This document shows, one piece after another, positions 25,019 to 33,333 of a stretch of 64,000 bases of DNA. The DNA is from Pseudonocardiaceae bacterium (lineage in GTDB: Bacteria; Actinomycetota; Actinomycetes; Mycobacteriales; Pseudonocardiaceae). Position numbers and translations under genes: made by a program. The notes beneath the pieces are model-generated. The model saw only the letters and a program-made list of their open reading frames with translations, was not told where the DNA came from and searched no databases. The stretch lies in the NCBI GenBank assembly GCA_009379845.1, contig WHSZ01000018.1, positions 1 to 64,000 of the forward strand, given 5' to 3'. Numbering within the stretch: the first letter of the stretch is position 1; each line of letters opens with the position of its first letter.

Positions 25019-26010
25019 TGCGACGCTCGGTGTGTTTCTCCCGGTTCGTTTCGGTCGTGCTCGGCGCCCTGCTGGTGGCCGGTGGTCTCAGTGGTTGCGG
25101 CTCGGAGCAAGACCCGGCTGCCGGCGGTGCACAGCGACTGGAATCTCCGGCCACGGTCAAGCATCGGTTCGGTTCGACGACGATCGACAGGGTTCCGAAG
25201 CGGGTGGTCACTATCGACCTGCAATGGACCGACACCATGCTCGCGATGGGAGTCAAGCCCGTTGGCTACACGGTGGATTCGCTGATGCCGAAATCCCGCG
25301 TGCCGTGGCAGGCTCTGCCCGCCGGCAGCACTGCGCTTCCACTCGACGACGGTGTGCCGGTCGAGCAGATCATCGCGCTCAACCCGGACCTCATTGTCGG
25401 GTCGTTCTCCATCACCGACAAGGAAACGTACGAGTTGCTGTCGGCTCGAGCACCGACCATCGCCGGGCCGCCCTCCGGGGATGCGGTCACACCATGGCAG
25501 GATCTTGTACGCACTGCGGGTGCGATCCTGGCCGAAAAGGACAAGGCCGAGCAGGTCATCGACTCGGTTGCCAAAGCGGTCTCCGGTGCCGCGCGGGAGT
25601 TCCCTGGGCTCAAGGGAAAGACGTTTTCCCTGGCGCAGTACGTAGTGGGTGACTCGATGTACATCGTCGCCAACGAGAAGGACGGCTCAAGCCTGCTCTT
25701 CCGGCGACTCGGCATGACCCTCTACCCACGTGTGCTGCGGGAAGGCCGGAGAACCGGCAAGACTCGGGTCAACGTGAGTACCGAGCGGGCCGATCTGTTA
25801 CGCGCCGACCTGCTGACCTTTCTGGTCAACGGTGGCGACAAGAGCGACCTCACCGACATCCCCGAGTTCGACCAGCTCCCCGGCACCGTGGCCGTGCTCG
25901 ACTACCCGACGGTCGTCGGGCTGAACACCCCGTCCCCGCTGTCGATACCCTACGCGCTGGACCAGATACGGCCCTACCTCAAGGACGCCGCGAACAAGGC
26001 GGGGGCGTGA
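25018..26010 (+). CDS. Iron-siderophore ABC transporter substrate-binding lipoprotein
   Basis: A 330-residue FecB/FepB-type receptor: signal peptide with lipobox LSGC (Cys at about residue 23), then the periplasmic-binding-protein-2 fold with VPKRVVTIDLQWTDTMLAMG, IIALNPDLIVGSF and a late YALDQIRPYL. It captures ferric siderophores at the membrane face. The ATG 25018 is required for the signal peptide and coincides with the end of an iron box. It heads an operon with two permeases and an ATPase, 28 bases before the first. Confidence 0.92.
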   Translation: MRRSVCFSRFVSVVLGALLVAGGLSGCGSEQDPAAGGAQRLESPATVKHRFGSTTIDRVPKRVVTIDLQWTDTMLAMGVKPVGYTVDSLMPKSRVPWQALPAGSTALPLDDGVPVEQIIALNPDLIVGSFSITDKETYELLSARAPTIAGPPSGDAVTPWQDLVRTAGAILAEKDKAEQVIDSVAKAVSGAAREFPGLKGKTFSLAQYVVGDSMYIVANEKDGSSLLFRRLGMTLYPRVLREGRRTGKTRVNVSTERADLLRADLLTFLVNGGDKSDLTDIPEFDQLPGTVAVLDYPTVVGLNTPSPLSIPYALDQIRPYLKDAANKAGA

Positions 26011-26038
26011 CAGTGTTGACGGGTGTCACCGCTTCGGC

Positions 26039-27114
26039 ATGAATTCCACGGTGTCGTCATCACAAGTGGACGCGACGTCGGGATCCCGCACCGGCAACGG
26101 CGGCCGGCCGGCGCCCACAGCGCGTGGCGTCCTCGTGCTCGGTTTGGTCGGGCTCGTCGTCGTTCTGGCATTGGTGTCACTGCTCAGCATCGTGGTAGGT
26201 GCCCGGTCAGTCGGATTAGGCATGGTCGCCGACGCGTTGCGCGACTACCAACCAGCCGACGGCGATCACCAGGTGGTCATCAACCGGATACCGCGACTGC
26301 TCGCGGGTCTGCTCGTCGGAGCGGCACTCGGGCTCGCGGGCGCCGTCATGCAGGGTGTCGCGCGCAACCCGCTCGCGGACCCCGGATTGTTCGGAGTCAA
26401 CGCAGGGGCGTCGTTGGGGATCGTGTGCGCGATCAGCTTGTTCGGCATCACGGCCGCTGCCGGCTACATCTGGTTCGCGTTCGCCGGTGCCGCGATCGTC
26501 GCTGTGGTGGTGTACGCGGTCGGGTCGCTCGGCCGCGACGGCGCGACGCCGGTGAAGCTCGCGCTCGCAGGCGCGGCTATCACCGCGATGCTGACCTCGG
26601 TTACGACCGCCGTGCTGCTGACCGATGCGACGACGTTCGACCAGTTTCGATTCTGGACCGTTGGCTCGCTCACCGGTCGCCGCCTGGACCTGGTGACGCA
26701 GATCGTGCCGTTCATCGTGGTCGGCGTGTTTCTCGCGCTGAGCATCGGGCGGTTGCTCAATGCGCTGTCCCTTGGCGACGACGTCGCCCGCGGCCTCGGT
26801 CAGCGGGTGGGAGTGGCGCGCGCGACAGCCGCTACTGCGGCGGTGATCCTGTGCGGCGGGGCCACGGCTATCGCCGGGCCGATCTGGTTCATCGGCCTGC
26901 TCGTGCCGCACATCGCCGGCTGATCACTGGGCCGGACTACCGGTGGGTTCTGCCGTACTCAATGCTGACGGCACCCATCCTGCTGCTGGTGTCCGACGTC
27001 GTGGGGCGCCTGATCGCCCGGCCGGGCGAGGTTCAGGTGGGCGTCGTGCTGTCGTTCATCGGGGCACCGGTTCTTATCCTGCTCATCCGCAACCGCCGGC
27101 TGTCGGAGCTGTGA
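26039..27114 (+). pseudogene. FecCD-family siderophore permease, single-base frameshift near C-terminus
   Basis: The first frame (26039-26923, 294 residues) has the FecCD pattern: RIPRLLAGLLVGAALGLAGAVMQGVARNPLADPGLFGVNAG and a series of about eight helices. It ends prematurely after LLVPHIAG. The rest (LITGPDYRWVLPYSMLTAPI to the stop at 27114) is in another frame. One added C in the GCC-GGC region at 26916-26919 restores PHIARLITGPDYRW. With that the protein is about 358 residues, normal for the family. The following permease start overlaps the stop by one base. Either a recent loss of one permease half or a consensus error. Confidence 0.85.
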
Positions 27115-28181
27115 TGGCCACGTATCTCGGACACCGGCCGGGCGCCGACAGGTCGCCACGCGTGGTCGTCGCGTGGGCGCGACGGCGGCGGCGGGCGCGC
27201 GTCGCCACGGTGACGCTCGCCCTCGCGGCGGTGTGCTTCGCGGTGCTGTGCGTGTCGCTGTCCCTTGGTGACGTCGACGTCCCGGTGCTGGACGTCGCAC
27301 GCTCGTTGTTCGGCGCGGGTGACGGGGGCATCGGCTATATCGTCAACGAGTTGCGGTTGCCACGCGCGCTGGTCGCGATCCTGGCCGGCGGTGCCTTCGG
27401 GCTCTCTGGCGCGATCTTTCAGACCCTCATGCACAACCCGCTGGCCAGCCCCGACATCATCGGCATCACCGCCGGCGCGAGCGCGGCCGCCGTGCTCGGA
27501 CTGCTGTCGTTCGGCCTGGACGGATTCGCGGTGTCGGCGGTCGCGTTCGCCGGTGCCCTGGCGACGGCCGCGGCGATCTACCTGCTCGCTTGGCGCAAGG
27601 GCGTGACCGGGTACCGCCTGGTGCTGGTGGGCATCGCGATGGCGGCCATGCTGACCAGTGTCGTGTCGTACAGCCTGACCAGGACCGATGTGTATGACGC
27701 CCGGCAAGCGCTCGTCTGGCTCACCGGCAGTCTCAACGCGAAAACCTGGACAACCGTGCAGATCCTCGGCCCGATCACCGCGGTGCTGGTCCCGTTGGCG
27801 TTGCTCGCCGGCCGCTGGCTCACCACGCTGCAACTCGGAGACAACGCGGCGTGGGCGCTTGGTGTATCGGTCGAGCGGTGCAGGATGGGGCTGATTGTCG
27901 TCGCGGTCGCCTTGGTCGGCGCCGCCACGGCCGCGGTAGGGCCGGTCGCGTTCGTGGCGTTCGTGTCCGGTCCGATCGCCCGCAGGCTTGCCGGTGACAA
28001 TGGCATCGCACTTGTGCCGTCCGCATTGGTCGGCGCCCTCGTCCTGACGGCCGCGGACCTTGCCGCCCAGCGTGCCTTCGGTGCCGGCCAACTCCCGGTG
28101 GGAGTGGTGACGTCGATCGTGGGCGCGCCGTACCTGCTGTGGCTGCTCGCGAACACCAACCGGGTCGGACGGGGCGGATGA
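27114..28181 (+). CDS. FecCD-family siderophore permease
   Basis: A 355-residue inner-membrane permease. It carries LRLPRALVAILAGGAFGLSGAIFQTLMHNPLASPDIIGITAGAS, the family motif, and nine or so hydrophobic helices, with VAFVAFVSGPIARRLAG near the conserved coupling region. It pairs with the upstream permease to form the channel. The ATG overlaps the upstream stop (TGATG), and the ATPase gene follows after 10 bases, so coupling is expected. Confidence 0.92.
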   Translation: MATYLGHRPGADRSPRVVVAWARRRRRARVATVTLALAAVCFAVLCVSLSLGDVDVPVLDVARSLFGAGDGGIGYIVNELRLPRALVAILAGGAFGLSGAIFQTLMHNPLASPDIIGITAGASAAAVLGLLSFGLDGFAVSAVAFAGALATAAAIYLLAWRKGVTGYRLVLVGIAMAAMLTSVVSYSLTRTDVYDARQALVWLTGSLNAKTWTTVQILGPITAVLVPLALLAGRWLTTLQLGDNAAWALGVSVERCRMGLIVVAVALVGAATAAVGPVAFVAFVSGPIARRLAGDNGIALVPSALVGALVLTAADLAAQRAFGAGQLPVGVVTSIVGAPYLLWLLANTNRVGRGG

Positions 28182-28191
28182 GGAGTACCCG

Positions 28192-28995
28192 ATGAGCGAG
28201 GAACACCGTCTGCACACCCGCGGGCTGACGCTCGCCTACGGTCAGCGGCCGGTCGTCACCGACCTCTCGATCGACATCCCCACCGGCAAGATCACCGTCA
28301 TCGTCGGCGCGAACGCCTGTGGCAAGTCGACCTTCCTGCGCGGACTGGCGCGACTGCTCACCCCGCGTTCGGGCGCGGTCTACCTGGACGGCAAGGAAAT
28401 CCACACGCTGCCAACGAAGTCCGTCGCCGCGAAGCTCGGCCTGCTGCCACAATCGCCGGTCGCGCCGGACGGCATCCGGGTGGCCGACCTCGTCGGCCGG
28501 GGCCGGTACCCGCACCAGGGCTGGTTCCGGAACTGGAGCGCCGCCGACGACGAGGCCGTCGCCGATGCCCTTGTCGCGACCGGCACGCTGGATCTGGCGT
28601 CCCGGCCCGTCGACGAGCTCTCCGGTGGACAACGCCAGCGCATCTGGATCGCGATGGCGCTCGCGCAGGACACAGATCTTCTGCTGCTCGACGAGCCGAC
28701 CACGTTCCTCGACGTCAGCCACCAGGTCGAGGTGCTGGACCTGCTCACCGATCTGAACCGTAACGACGGCAAGACGATCGTGATCGTGCTGCACGATCTC
28801 AATCTCGCGTGCCGGTACGCCGACCACCTGATCGCGATGAAGGACGGCACGATTGTCGCCGAGGGCGTGGCCGCGGACGCCGTGACCGAGGAAATGGTGA
28901 CCACCGTGTTCGGCATGCCATGCCGGGTGGTGCCGGACCCGGTGTCACGCACCCCAATGGTCGTGCCGATCGGACGACACCACAGTGCCGTTTAG
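28192..28995 (+). CDS. FecE-type siderophore ABC ATPase
   Basis: A 267-residue ATP-binding subunit: Walker A GANACGKST (about residues 43-51), Q-loop LGLLPQSPVAP, signature LSGGQRQRIWIAMALAQ, Walker B LLLLDEPTTFLD and the switch His in VLHDLNLA. It energises ferric-siderophore import by the two permeases upstream. Last intact gene of the iron-box operon; a siderophore-interacting-protein relic lies just downstream on the other strand. Confidence 0.93.
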   Translation: MSEEHRLHTRGLTLAYGQRPVVTDLSIDIPTGKITVIVGANACGKSTFLRGLARLLTPRSGAVYLDGKEIHTLPTKSVAAKLGLLPQSPVAPDGIRVADLVGRGRYPHQGWFRNWSAADDEAVADALVATGTLDLASRPVDELSGGQRQRIWIAMALAQDTDLLLLDEPTTFLDVSHQVEVLDLLTDLNRNDGKTIVIVLHDLNLACRYADHLIAMKDGTIVAEGVAADAVTEEMVTTVFGMPCRVVPDPVSRTPMVVPIGRHHSAV

Positions 28996-29006
28996 GACAG
29001 TGCCGT

Positions 29007-29143
29007 TCAGACCTCGAACGCCACCGTCGCGGGACATCTGGCACCCACGCCTCGACGATGGCGGCGACCGCGGGCAGCGCGCTCGCGTCCCCGACGATCA
29101 CCTGCCGCGCGACACCGTCACCGGCGTGGAACTCTGCCCTGCC
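29007..29143 (-). pseudogene. Siderophore-interacting protein (SIP), C-terminal relic
   Basis: A minus-strand fragment reads GRAEFHAGDGVARQVIVGDASALPAVAAIVEA, the NAD(P)-binding-domain strand of siderophore-interacting ferric reductases. It ends in ATVAFEV at TGA 29007-29009 after a frame change explained by one missing base in the GGG run at 29031-29033. Only about 45 residues remain; upstream it is cut at the end of the CaCA antiporter gene. It was probably once part of the siderophore locus. Confidence 0.6.
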
Positions 29144-29146
29144 CTG

Positions 29147-30238
29147 TCAGACGAGGATGGGGATGAGGCCGGCGGCGAAGCCGACGTACAGCAGTCCGGA
29201 GATGGCGAGGCGGGCTGGGGTGAGCTTGTGCGCGCGCAGCGTGGTGAGCAGGTAGATGATGGCGATCATGGTGGCGATGCCGGACCAGAGCAGGGCGGTG
29301 TCGAAACGCCAGGTGGTGAACAGCAGTCCCAGGCCGCTTGGGACGGTGGCCTGAATCATCATCGCGCCGGAGATGTTGGCCAGGGCGAGTTGGATCTTGC
29401 CTTGTCGGGCCCAGATGACCGCGTTCATGATCTCGGGCAGTTCGGTGGCGATCGGAGCCAGCAGTAGGGCGGTGACAGCGCTGGACAGGCCGAGCATCGG
29501 GCCGATGGCTTCGAGCTGGTGCACGAACACCTGCGAGGAGACGAAGATGACCGCGAGCGCGCCCAGTGTTTGCGCGACCACCAGCCAGGTTGCCGGTCGC
29601 GCCGCCTTGCGCTGAAGCTTCAGTGGCGGCAGCTCTTTGTCGTGCTGCTGGTCTCGGGAGCCGCCGCGTATCTGGCGCCAGAAGTAGATGGCGTAGACGG
29701 CGAAGAACAACAGTCCCAGCCACGGTTTGATGGCAAAGGCCACCAGGCCGAGCACGACCTTGAGCACGAACACCGCGATGAACCAGCGCTGGTCCTTGGC
29801 CAGCCGGGCGGCCTCGGCTGGCTCGGTCAACACCGCACCGCGTCGGCCGCCACGTTCCTGTCGACCGGCCTCAGGTGGCGAATCCGCTCCGGCGTGGGCC
29901 GCGATCAGCGAGCGAGTCCGCGCGCGCCGGCGGGTCAGGAGCACGAAGCCGGTGACGCCGTAGGCGATGGTTGCCAGGACGAGAGGACCACCCATCGCGG
30001 CGCCGACGCCGATGTCGCGGGCTTCGGGCGTGTCGCCGGTGGTGACCGCCACCAGGGTGACCACGGACTCGGGGAGCGCGGTGCCAAACGCGGCCAGGAT
30101 GGTGCCCACCGCCATCTTGCCGACGTTCAGCCGGCGGCCGAGCCACTCCACGGCGTTGAGGAACCACTCGCAGGATAGGTAGATCGCCGCGGCACAGACG
30201 ATCAGCAAAACCAGATGCCACACGGTCGCGTCCCACAC
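29147..30238 (-). CDS. CaCA-family cation antiporter (sodium/calcium exchanger-like)
   Basis: A 363-residue membrane protein with two inverted alpha-repeats: GTILAAFGTALPESVVTLVA near the N-terminus and LLAPIATELPEIMNAVIWAR in the second half, each holding the conserved acidic residue. A charged loop of about 100 residues separates two sets of five or so helices. It should exchange Ca2+ or another divalent cation for H+ or Na+. The start is GTG 30238 with GGGAAAGT upstream. It is divergent from an ArsR-type metal sensor 268 bases away, which may control it. Confidence 0.87.
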   Translation of the reverse strand: MWDATVWHLVLLIVCAAAIYLSCEWFLNAVEWLGRRLNVGKMAVGTILAAFGTALPESVVTLVAVTTGDTPEARDIGVGAAMGGPLVLATIAYGVTGFVLLTRRRARTRSLIAAHAGADSPPEAGRQERGGRRGAVLTEPAEAARLAKDQRWFIAVFVLKVVLGLVAFAIKPWLGLLFFAVYAIYFWRQIRGGSRDQQHDKELPPLKLQRKAARPATWLVVAQTLGALAVIFVSSQVFVHQLEAIGPMLGLSSAVTALLLAPIATELPEIMNAVIWARQGKIQLALANISGAMMIQATVPSGLGLLFTTWRFDTALLWSGIATMIAIIYLLTTLRAHKLTPARLAISGLLYVGFAAGLIPILV

Positions 30239-30506
30239 TTTCCCGCGTGTCGCGGGAACGGGGACACGGGGCGACCTCGATCCCGACGACTACGCGTATG
30301 CGTTGCCGATCTGGGACCGAAGGTCTCGTCCACCCGCGCTCAGGGCACGGACCCCACCACCGGAGAACCACGAGGCTCTCAGCGTGTCGATCGGTGGGCG
30401 TTCGGACTACTCCCCTCCGGAACACCCTCATCCTGTCACATGTTTCGTCGTTTTCGCAAACGACGAAATGTGATTCGGTAATGACGTCCGCCGGCTATAC
30501 GCGACA
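30239..30506. other. Divergent intergenic region (antiporter / ArsR)
   Basis: 268 bases. The left 190 bases contain nothing recognisable. The right part holds a strong inverted repeat just upstream of the ArsR-type gene, listed separately. Confidence 0.4.
30436..30473. promoter_or_regulatory. Long inverted repeat, ArsR operator candidate
   Basis: TTTCGTCGTTT at 30443-30453 and AAACGACGAAA at 30458-30468 are perfect 11-base arms with a TCGC spacer; flanking TCACA and TGTGA extend the dyad to about 38 bases. It ends 33 bases before the ArsR-type ATG. No T tract follows, so an operator is more likely than a terminator. Confidence 0.65.
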
Positions 30507-30899
30507 ATGGGTTGCGTCATGACAAAACCCGAAGTGTCCGATGCCGAAACCGGCCCTGGGGCTGGCCAGCGTGCCGAGCCGACGGAGCCGCAGCTGACCT
30601 CGGCCGCCAGCACGTTCGCGCTACTGGGCAATGCGACGCGGCTGCACGTGGTGTGGCTGGCCGCCCAGGGCGTGCACGATGTGACCGCGCTGGCCGAGCG
30701 CGCCGGAGTCGGCACGGCCACGATGAGCCAGCACCTGAGCAAGCTGCGGCTGGCCGGTCTGATCAGCGTGCGCCGTGAGGGCCGCCGCCATATCTACACC
30801 GTCGACGATCCGCACGTGCTCGCGATGGTCGAGCAGATCTTTGACCACATCGCCCCGGACGGAAGCCTGGCGCCCGACCCGCCGCTCGACAACGCCTGA
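30507..30899 (+). CDS. ArsR/SmtB-family metal-sensing repressor
   Basis: A 130-residue winged-helix repressor: VTALAERAGVGTATMSQHLSKLRLAGLISVRREGRRHIYTV. The C-terminal helix has Asp101-x-His103 and His114 (DPHVLAMVEQIFDH), the DxHx10H core of the alpha5 metal site of SmtB, CzrA and NmtR; the usual Glu or His three residues later is Pro, with Asp118 next. Zinc, cobalt or nickel sensing is therefore plausible. There is no CxC arsenic site. An ATG at 30519 is an alternative start. Likely targets are itself and the divergent antiporter. Confidence 0.88.
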   Translation: MGCVMTKPEVSDAETGPGAGQRAEPTEPQLTSAASTFALLGNATRLHVVWLAAQGVHDVTALAERAGVGTATMSQHLSKLRLAGLISVRREGRRHIYTVDDPHVLAMVEQIFDHIAPDGSLAPDPPLDNA

Positions 30900-30914
30900 A
30901 ACGCCATCCGGCGG

Positions 30915-32168
30915 CTACTCGTGCGGGCTGGCTCCGGTGGATTTACCGGAGAAATGCCGCGCACCGGGTACCAAGGCGGCAAGAGTAGGGACGAGGAAAC
31001 AGGCGAGGGTGCAGGCGACGAGTACTGGTTGCGCTCCGAATGTGTCGATGGCGGGTGCGATGAGCGCGAGGCCGACCGGGGCGAGTCCGTAGGAGAGCAG
31101 GAAGTCCAAAGACGACACTCGGGCGAGCTTGTCGGGTTCGATCTCGCGTTGGGTGGCGGTGAACCACGGAACGTTGAACAGCTCGATTCCCATACCGGCG
31201 AGCACATACGCGGCGATCACGACCGCGGGATGCGGTGCGAGCAGGAGGCTGAGTGGGGCGAAGCCGTAGCCGGCGAGCGCCGCGAGCGCGACCCAGCCCT
31301 GGGCGCGGGGACGCCACCGCGCGATGATCAGCGCGCCGGCGAGTGCGCCGGCGGTGTAGCCGGTCAGGGCGCCGGCGAGCACCGCCTCCGTGCCGTAGTT
31401 ATCCCGGCTGACCAGTGGGAGGGCGACGTTGGTTGCGGAGTAGCCGGTGGCGATGACGGCTGTAAGCGCGGCGAGCCCGGCGAGGAACCAGGGGTGCCTG
31501 CGTGCTTCGCGTACGCCGTCGGTGAATTCGGTGACGAACGGCGCACGGGTACGGCGCTGGTGTGCTGGGGCGCTTCCCGGGGGAGGTACGAGCGCTGCGG
31601 CCAACCAGAGCAAGCCGGTACCGATCAGCAGTGTCCCGGTGCCGAACACGGTGGCCAGCAGCGCGGTCCCGGCGGGGGCGATCAGGGTGGTGACCCGAAC
31701 CGCGAACGTCATCGCGGCGTTCGCTTGCTGGCGTCGCGGGCCGTCCACGACCTCGGCGGTCAATGCCTGGAACGCGGGCCGGCAGGCACCCTGCCCGGCT
31801 CCGACCACCGTGGCCGCCGCGGCCATCAGCGCGACTGAGCGCCCGAGCCCGGCAGCGATCACGGGCGTCGCGACGGTGGCGGCCAGTCCGGCCCACAACA
31901 CGACCTTCCGGCGGGAGTGCCGGTCGGCCAACACCCCGCCGACCGGCACTGCGACCAGAAAACCGACGGTGCGGGTCGCCAGCACAATCCCCAGTCCGGC
32001 GGGTGTCAGCGTGCGGTCGAGTACGGCGAGCCCGAGGATGAACGGAAGTGCCCAGGTCGCTAGGCCCGATGCCGTAGTTCCCGACCACAGTCGCAGGAAT
32101 GCCGCCTCCCGCAGCACCGACCGCTTGCCGGCGGTCCCGGATGTGGTCGGCACCGATGAAGTCGTCAC
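30915..32168 (-). CDS. MFS transporter (12-TM, efflux type)
   Basis: A 417-residue major facilitator with about 12 helices. The first loop has GGVLADRHSRRKVVLWAG (motif A), and helices 4-5 contain GAGQGACRPAFQALTAEVV, as in MefA/NreB-like exporters. I chose GTG 32168, which has GGAGGG upstream; a TTG at 32207 would add 13 residues. It is convergent with the ArsR-type gene and divergent from the second FecBCD-like operon, so it shares the intergenic Zur-like box region. The substrate may be a metal chelate, a siderophore-like compound or a drug. Confidence 0.85.
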   Translation of the reverse strand: MTTSSVPTTSGTAGKRSVLREAAFLRLWSGTTASGLATWALPFILGLAVLDRTLTPAGLGIVLATRTVGFLVAVPVGGVLADRHSRRKVVLWAGLAATVATPVIAAGLGRSVALMAAAATVVGAGQGACRPAFQALTAEVVDGPRRQQANAAMTFAVRVTTLIAPAGTALLATVFGTGTLLIGTGLLWLAAALVPPPGSAPAHQRRTRAPFVTEFTDGVREARRHPWFLAGLAALTAVIATGYSATNVALPLVSRDNYGTEAVLAGALTGYTAGALAGALIIARWRPRAQGWVALAALAGYGFAPLSLLLAPHPAVVIAAYVLAGMGIELFNVPWFTATQREIEPDKLARVSSLDFLLSYGLAPVGLALIAPAIDTFGAQPVLVACTLACFLVPTLAALVPGARHFSGKSTGASPHE

Positions 32169-32255
32169 CGGGGTTGTACTCCCTCCGCCTCGCCGGCACT
32201 GTTGCAAGTCGATTGCAAATACTAGTTAGGTGCGTCTGGACCGGCCATGCGATTC

Positions 32256-32276
32256 TAATGACAACCATTCCCGTTA
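32256..32276 (+). promoter_or_regulatory. Zur-like zinc box
   Basis: A 21-base element beginning TAATGACAACCATT and ending CCGTTA matches 16 of 21 positions of the mycobacterial/streptomycete Zur palindrome (TAATGA..ATCATT..TCATTA). It lies 52 bases upstream of the binding-lipoprotein ATG (32329) and 88 upstream of the divergent MFS gene. Compare two TTGCAA hexamers 11 bases apart at 32202-32218, closer to the MFS gene. Confidence 0.5.
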
Positions 32277-32328
32277 CACTCTCGGGTGAACTCGCTCGTT
32301 CGCCGCGCATCCCGATCGAAGGAGGGCC

Positions 32329-33333
32329 ATGCCCAGCGGTGCCAGCCTCGGTCTGGTGGCCGTGCTCGTCATGGCGGTGGGGTGCTCCGCGCCCACCGAG
32401 AGCCCGTCGAATACCGGTGGATCGTCGGGTGGGGTCACGGTGACCAGCTGCGGGCAGCGGATGTCGTTCGAGCGGCCACCGGAGCGTGCGGTCACACTGG
32501 ATCAATCCTCGACCGAGACGTTGCTGGCACTGGGCCTGGCTGATCGCATGGCAGGGACGTCGAACCTGAAGACGGAGGTCGCACGGGAGTTTCGGGCCGG
32601 CTACCAGAAGGTGCCGGTGCTCAGCCCGGAGTTGCTCACCGGCGAGCAGTTGCGGGCGGCGACCCCGGATCTCGTGGTGTCGTCGTTCGCCGATCTCTAC
32701 ACCAGGAACCAGGTCGGCACCCGGGAAGAACTGCGGCAGCTTGGCCTGCCGTCGTACGTGAGTGCGGTGGATTGCCCGGACGCCGGCGGCGCCGGGGTGT
32801 CCCCGTTCGACCTGTTGTTTCGCGACTACCAGAACCTGGGCCGGATCTTCGGAGTGCGGGAACGTGCCACGAAGCTGGTGGCGGAGCAGCGGCGGGTGCT
32901 GAACGAGGCGGCCTCCATTCGGAGGGATCTGAAGGGGGAGCCGTCGGTGCTGTGGCTGTACTCCACGCTCAACGATCTTCCCTACGTCGCCGGCCGGGGT
33001 GGCATGCCCAGCGAGATGAGCCGGCTGGTCGGGGCCCGCAACGCGTTCGACGACGTGGCCGAGGACTGGCCCGAGGTGTCCTGGGAGGACATCGCCAAGC
33101 GCGATCCGGATGTCATCGTGGTCGGTGACCTCTCGAAGCGCGGGGCGTTGGGGGACAGCGCGCGGGAGAAGATCGCGATGATGCGGCAGGACCCCGCAGT
33201 GTCCCAGCTGACCGCGGTGCGGCGGAACCGGATCATTCAGGTGCCCGGAATCGAGATGGACCCCTCCGTGCGCACCGTGCACACGTTGCGGCGGCTGATG
33301 GACGGATTGCGGAACCTGGGCTATGTCCGCTAG
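32329..33333 (+). CDS. ABC transporter substrate-binding lipoprotein, FecB/BtuF-like
   Basis: A 334-residue receptor. The signal peptide ends in lipobox AVGC (Cys at about residue 20) and the mature chain has TSCGQRMSFERPPERAVTLDQ and LRAATPDLVVSSFADLYTRNQ. It resembles the set annotated in actinobacteria as 'putative F420-0 ABC transporter' receptors (TIGR03868-like) and other cobalamin/metal-chelate receptors. The Zur-like box suggests a zinc-related or zincophore ligand, which conflicts with the F420-0 name; neither is proven. RBS GAAGGAGG. It overlaps the permease start by 11 bases. Confidence 0.85.
   Translation: MPSGASLGLVAVLVMAVGCSAPTESPSNTGGSSGGVTVTSCGQRMSFERPPERAVTLDQSSTETLLALGLADRMAGTSNLKTEVAREFRAGYQKVPVLSPELLTGEQLRAATPDLVVSSFADLYTRNQVGTREELRQLGLPSYVSAVDCPDAGGAGVSPFDLLFRDYQNLGRIFGVRERATKLVAEQRRVLNEAASIRRDLKGEPSVLWLYSTLNDLPYVAGRGGMPSEMSRLVGARNAFDDVAEDWPEVSWEDIAKRDPDVIVVGDLSKRGALGDSAREKIAMMRQDPAVSQLTAVRRNRIIQVPGIEMDPSVRTVHTLRRLMDGLRNLGYVR

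Noticed and set aside
26216..28217. Minus-strand frames opposite the siderophore permeases
   Set aside because: His/Asp/Arg-rich shadow translations of membrane-protein genes.
32202..32218. Two TTGCAA hexamers 11 bases apart
   Set aside because: Each is a self-palindrome of six bases; chance occurrence is likely, so I did not list it as an operator.
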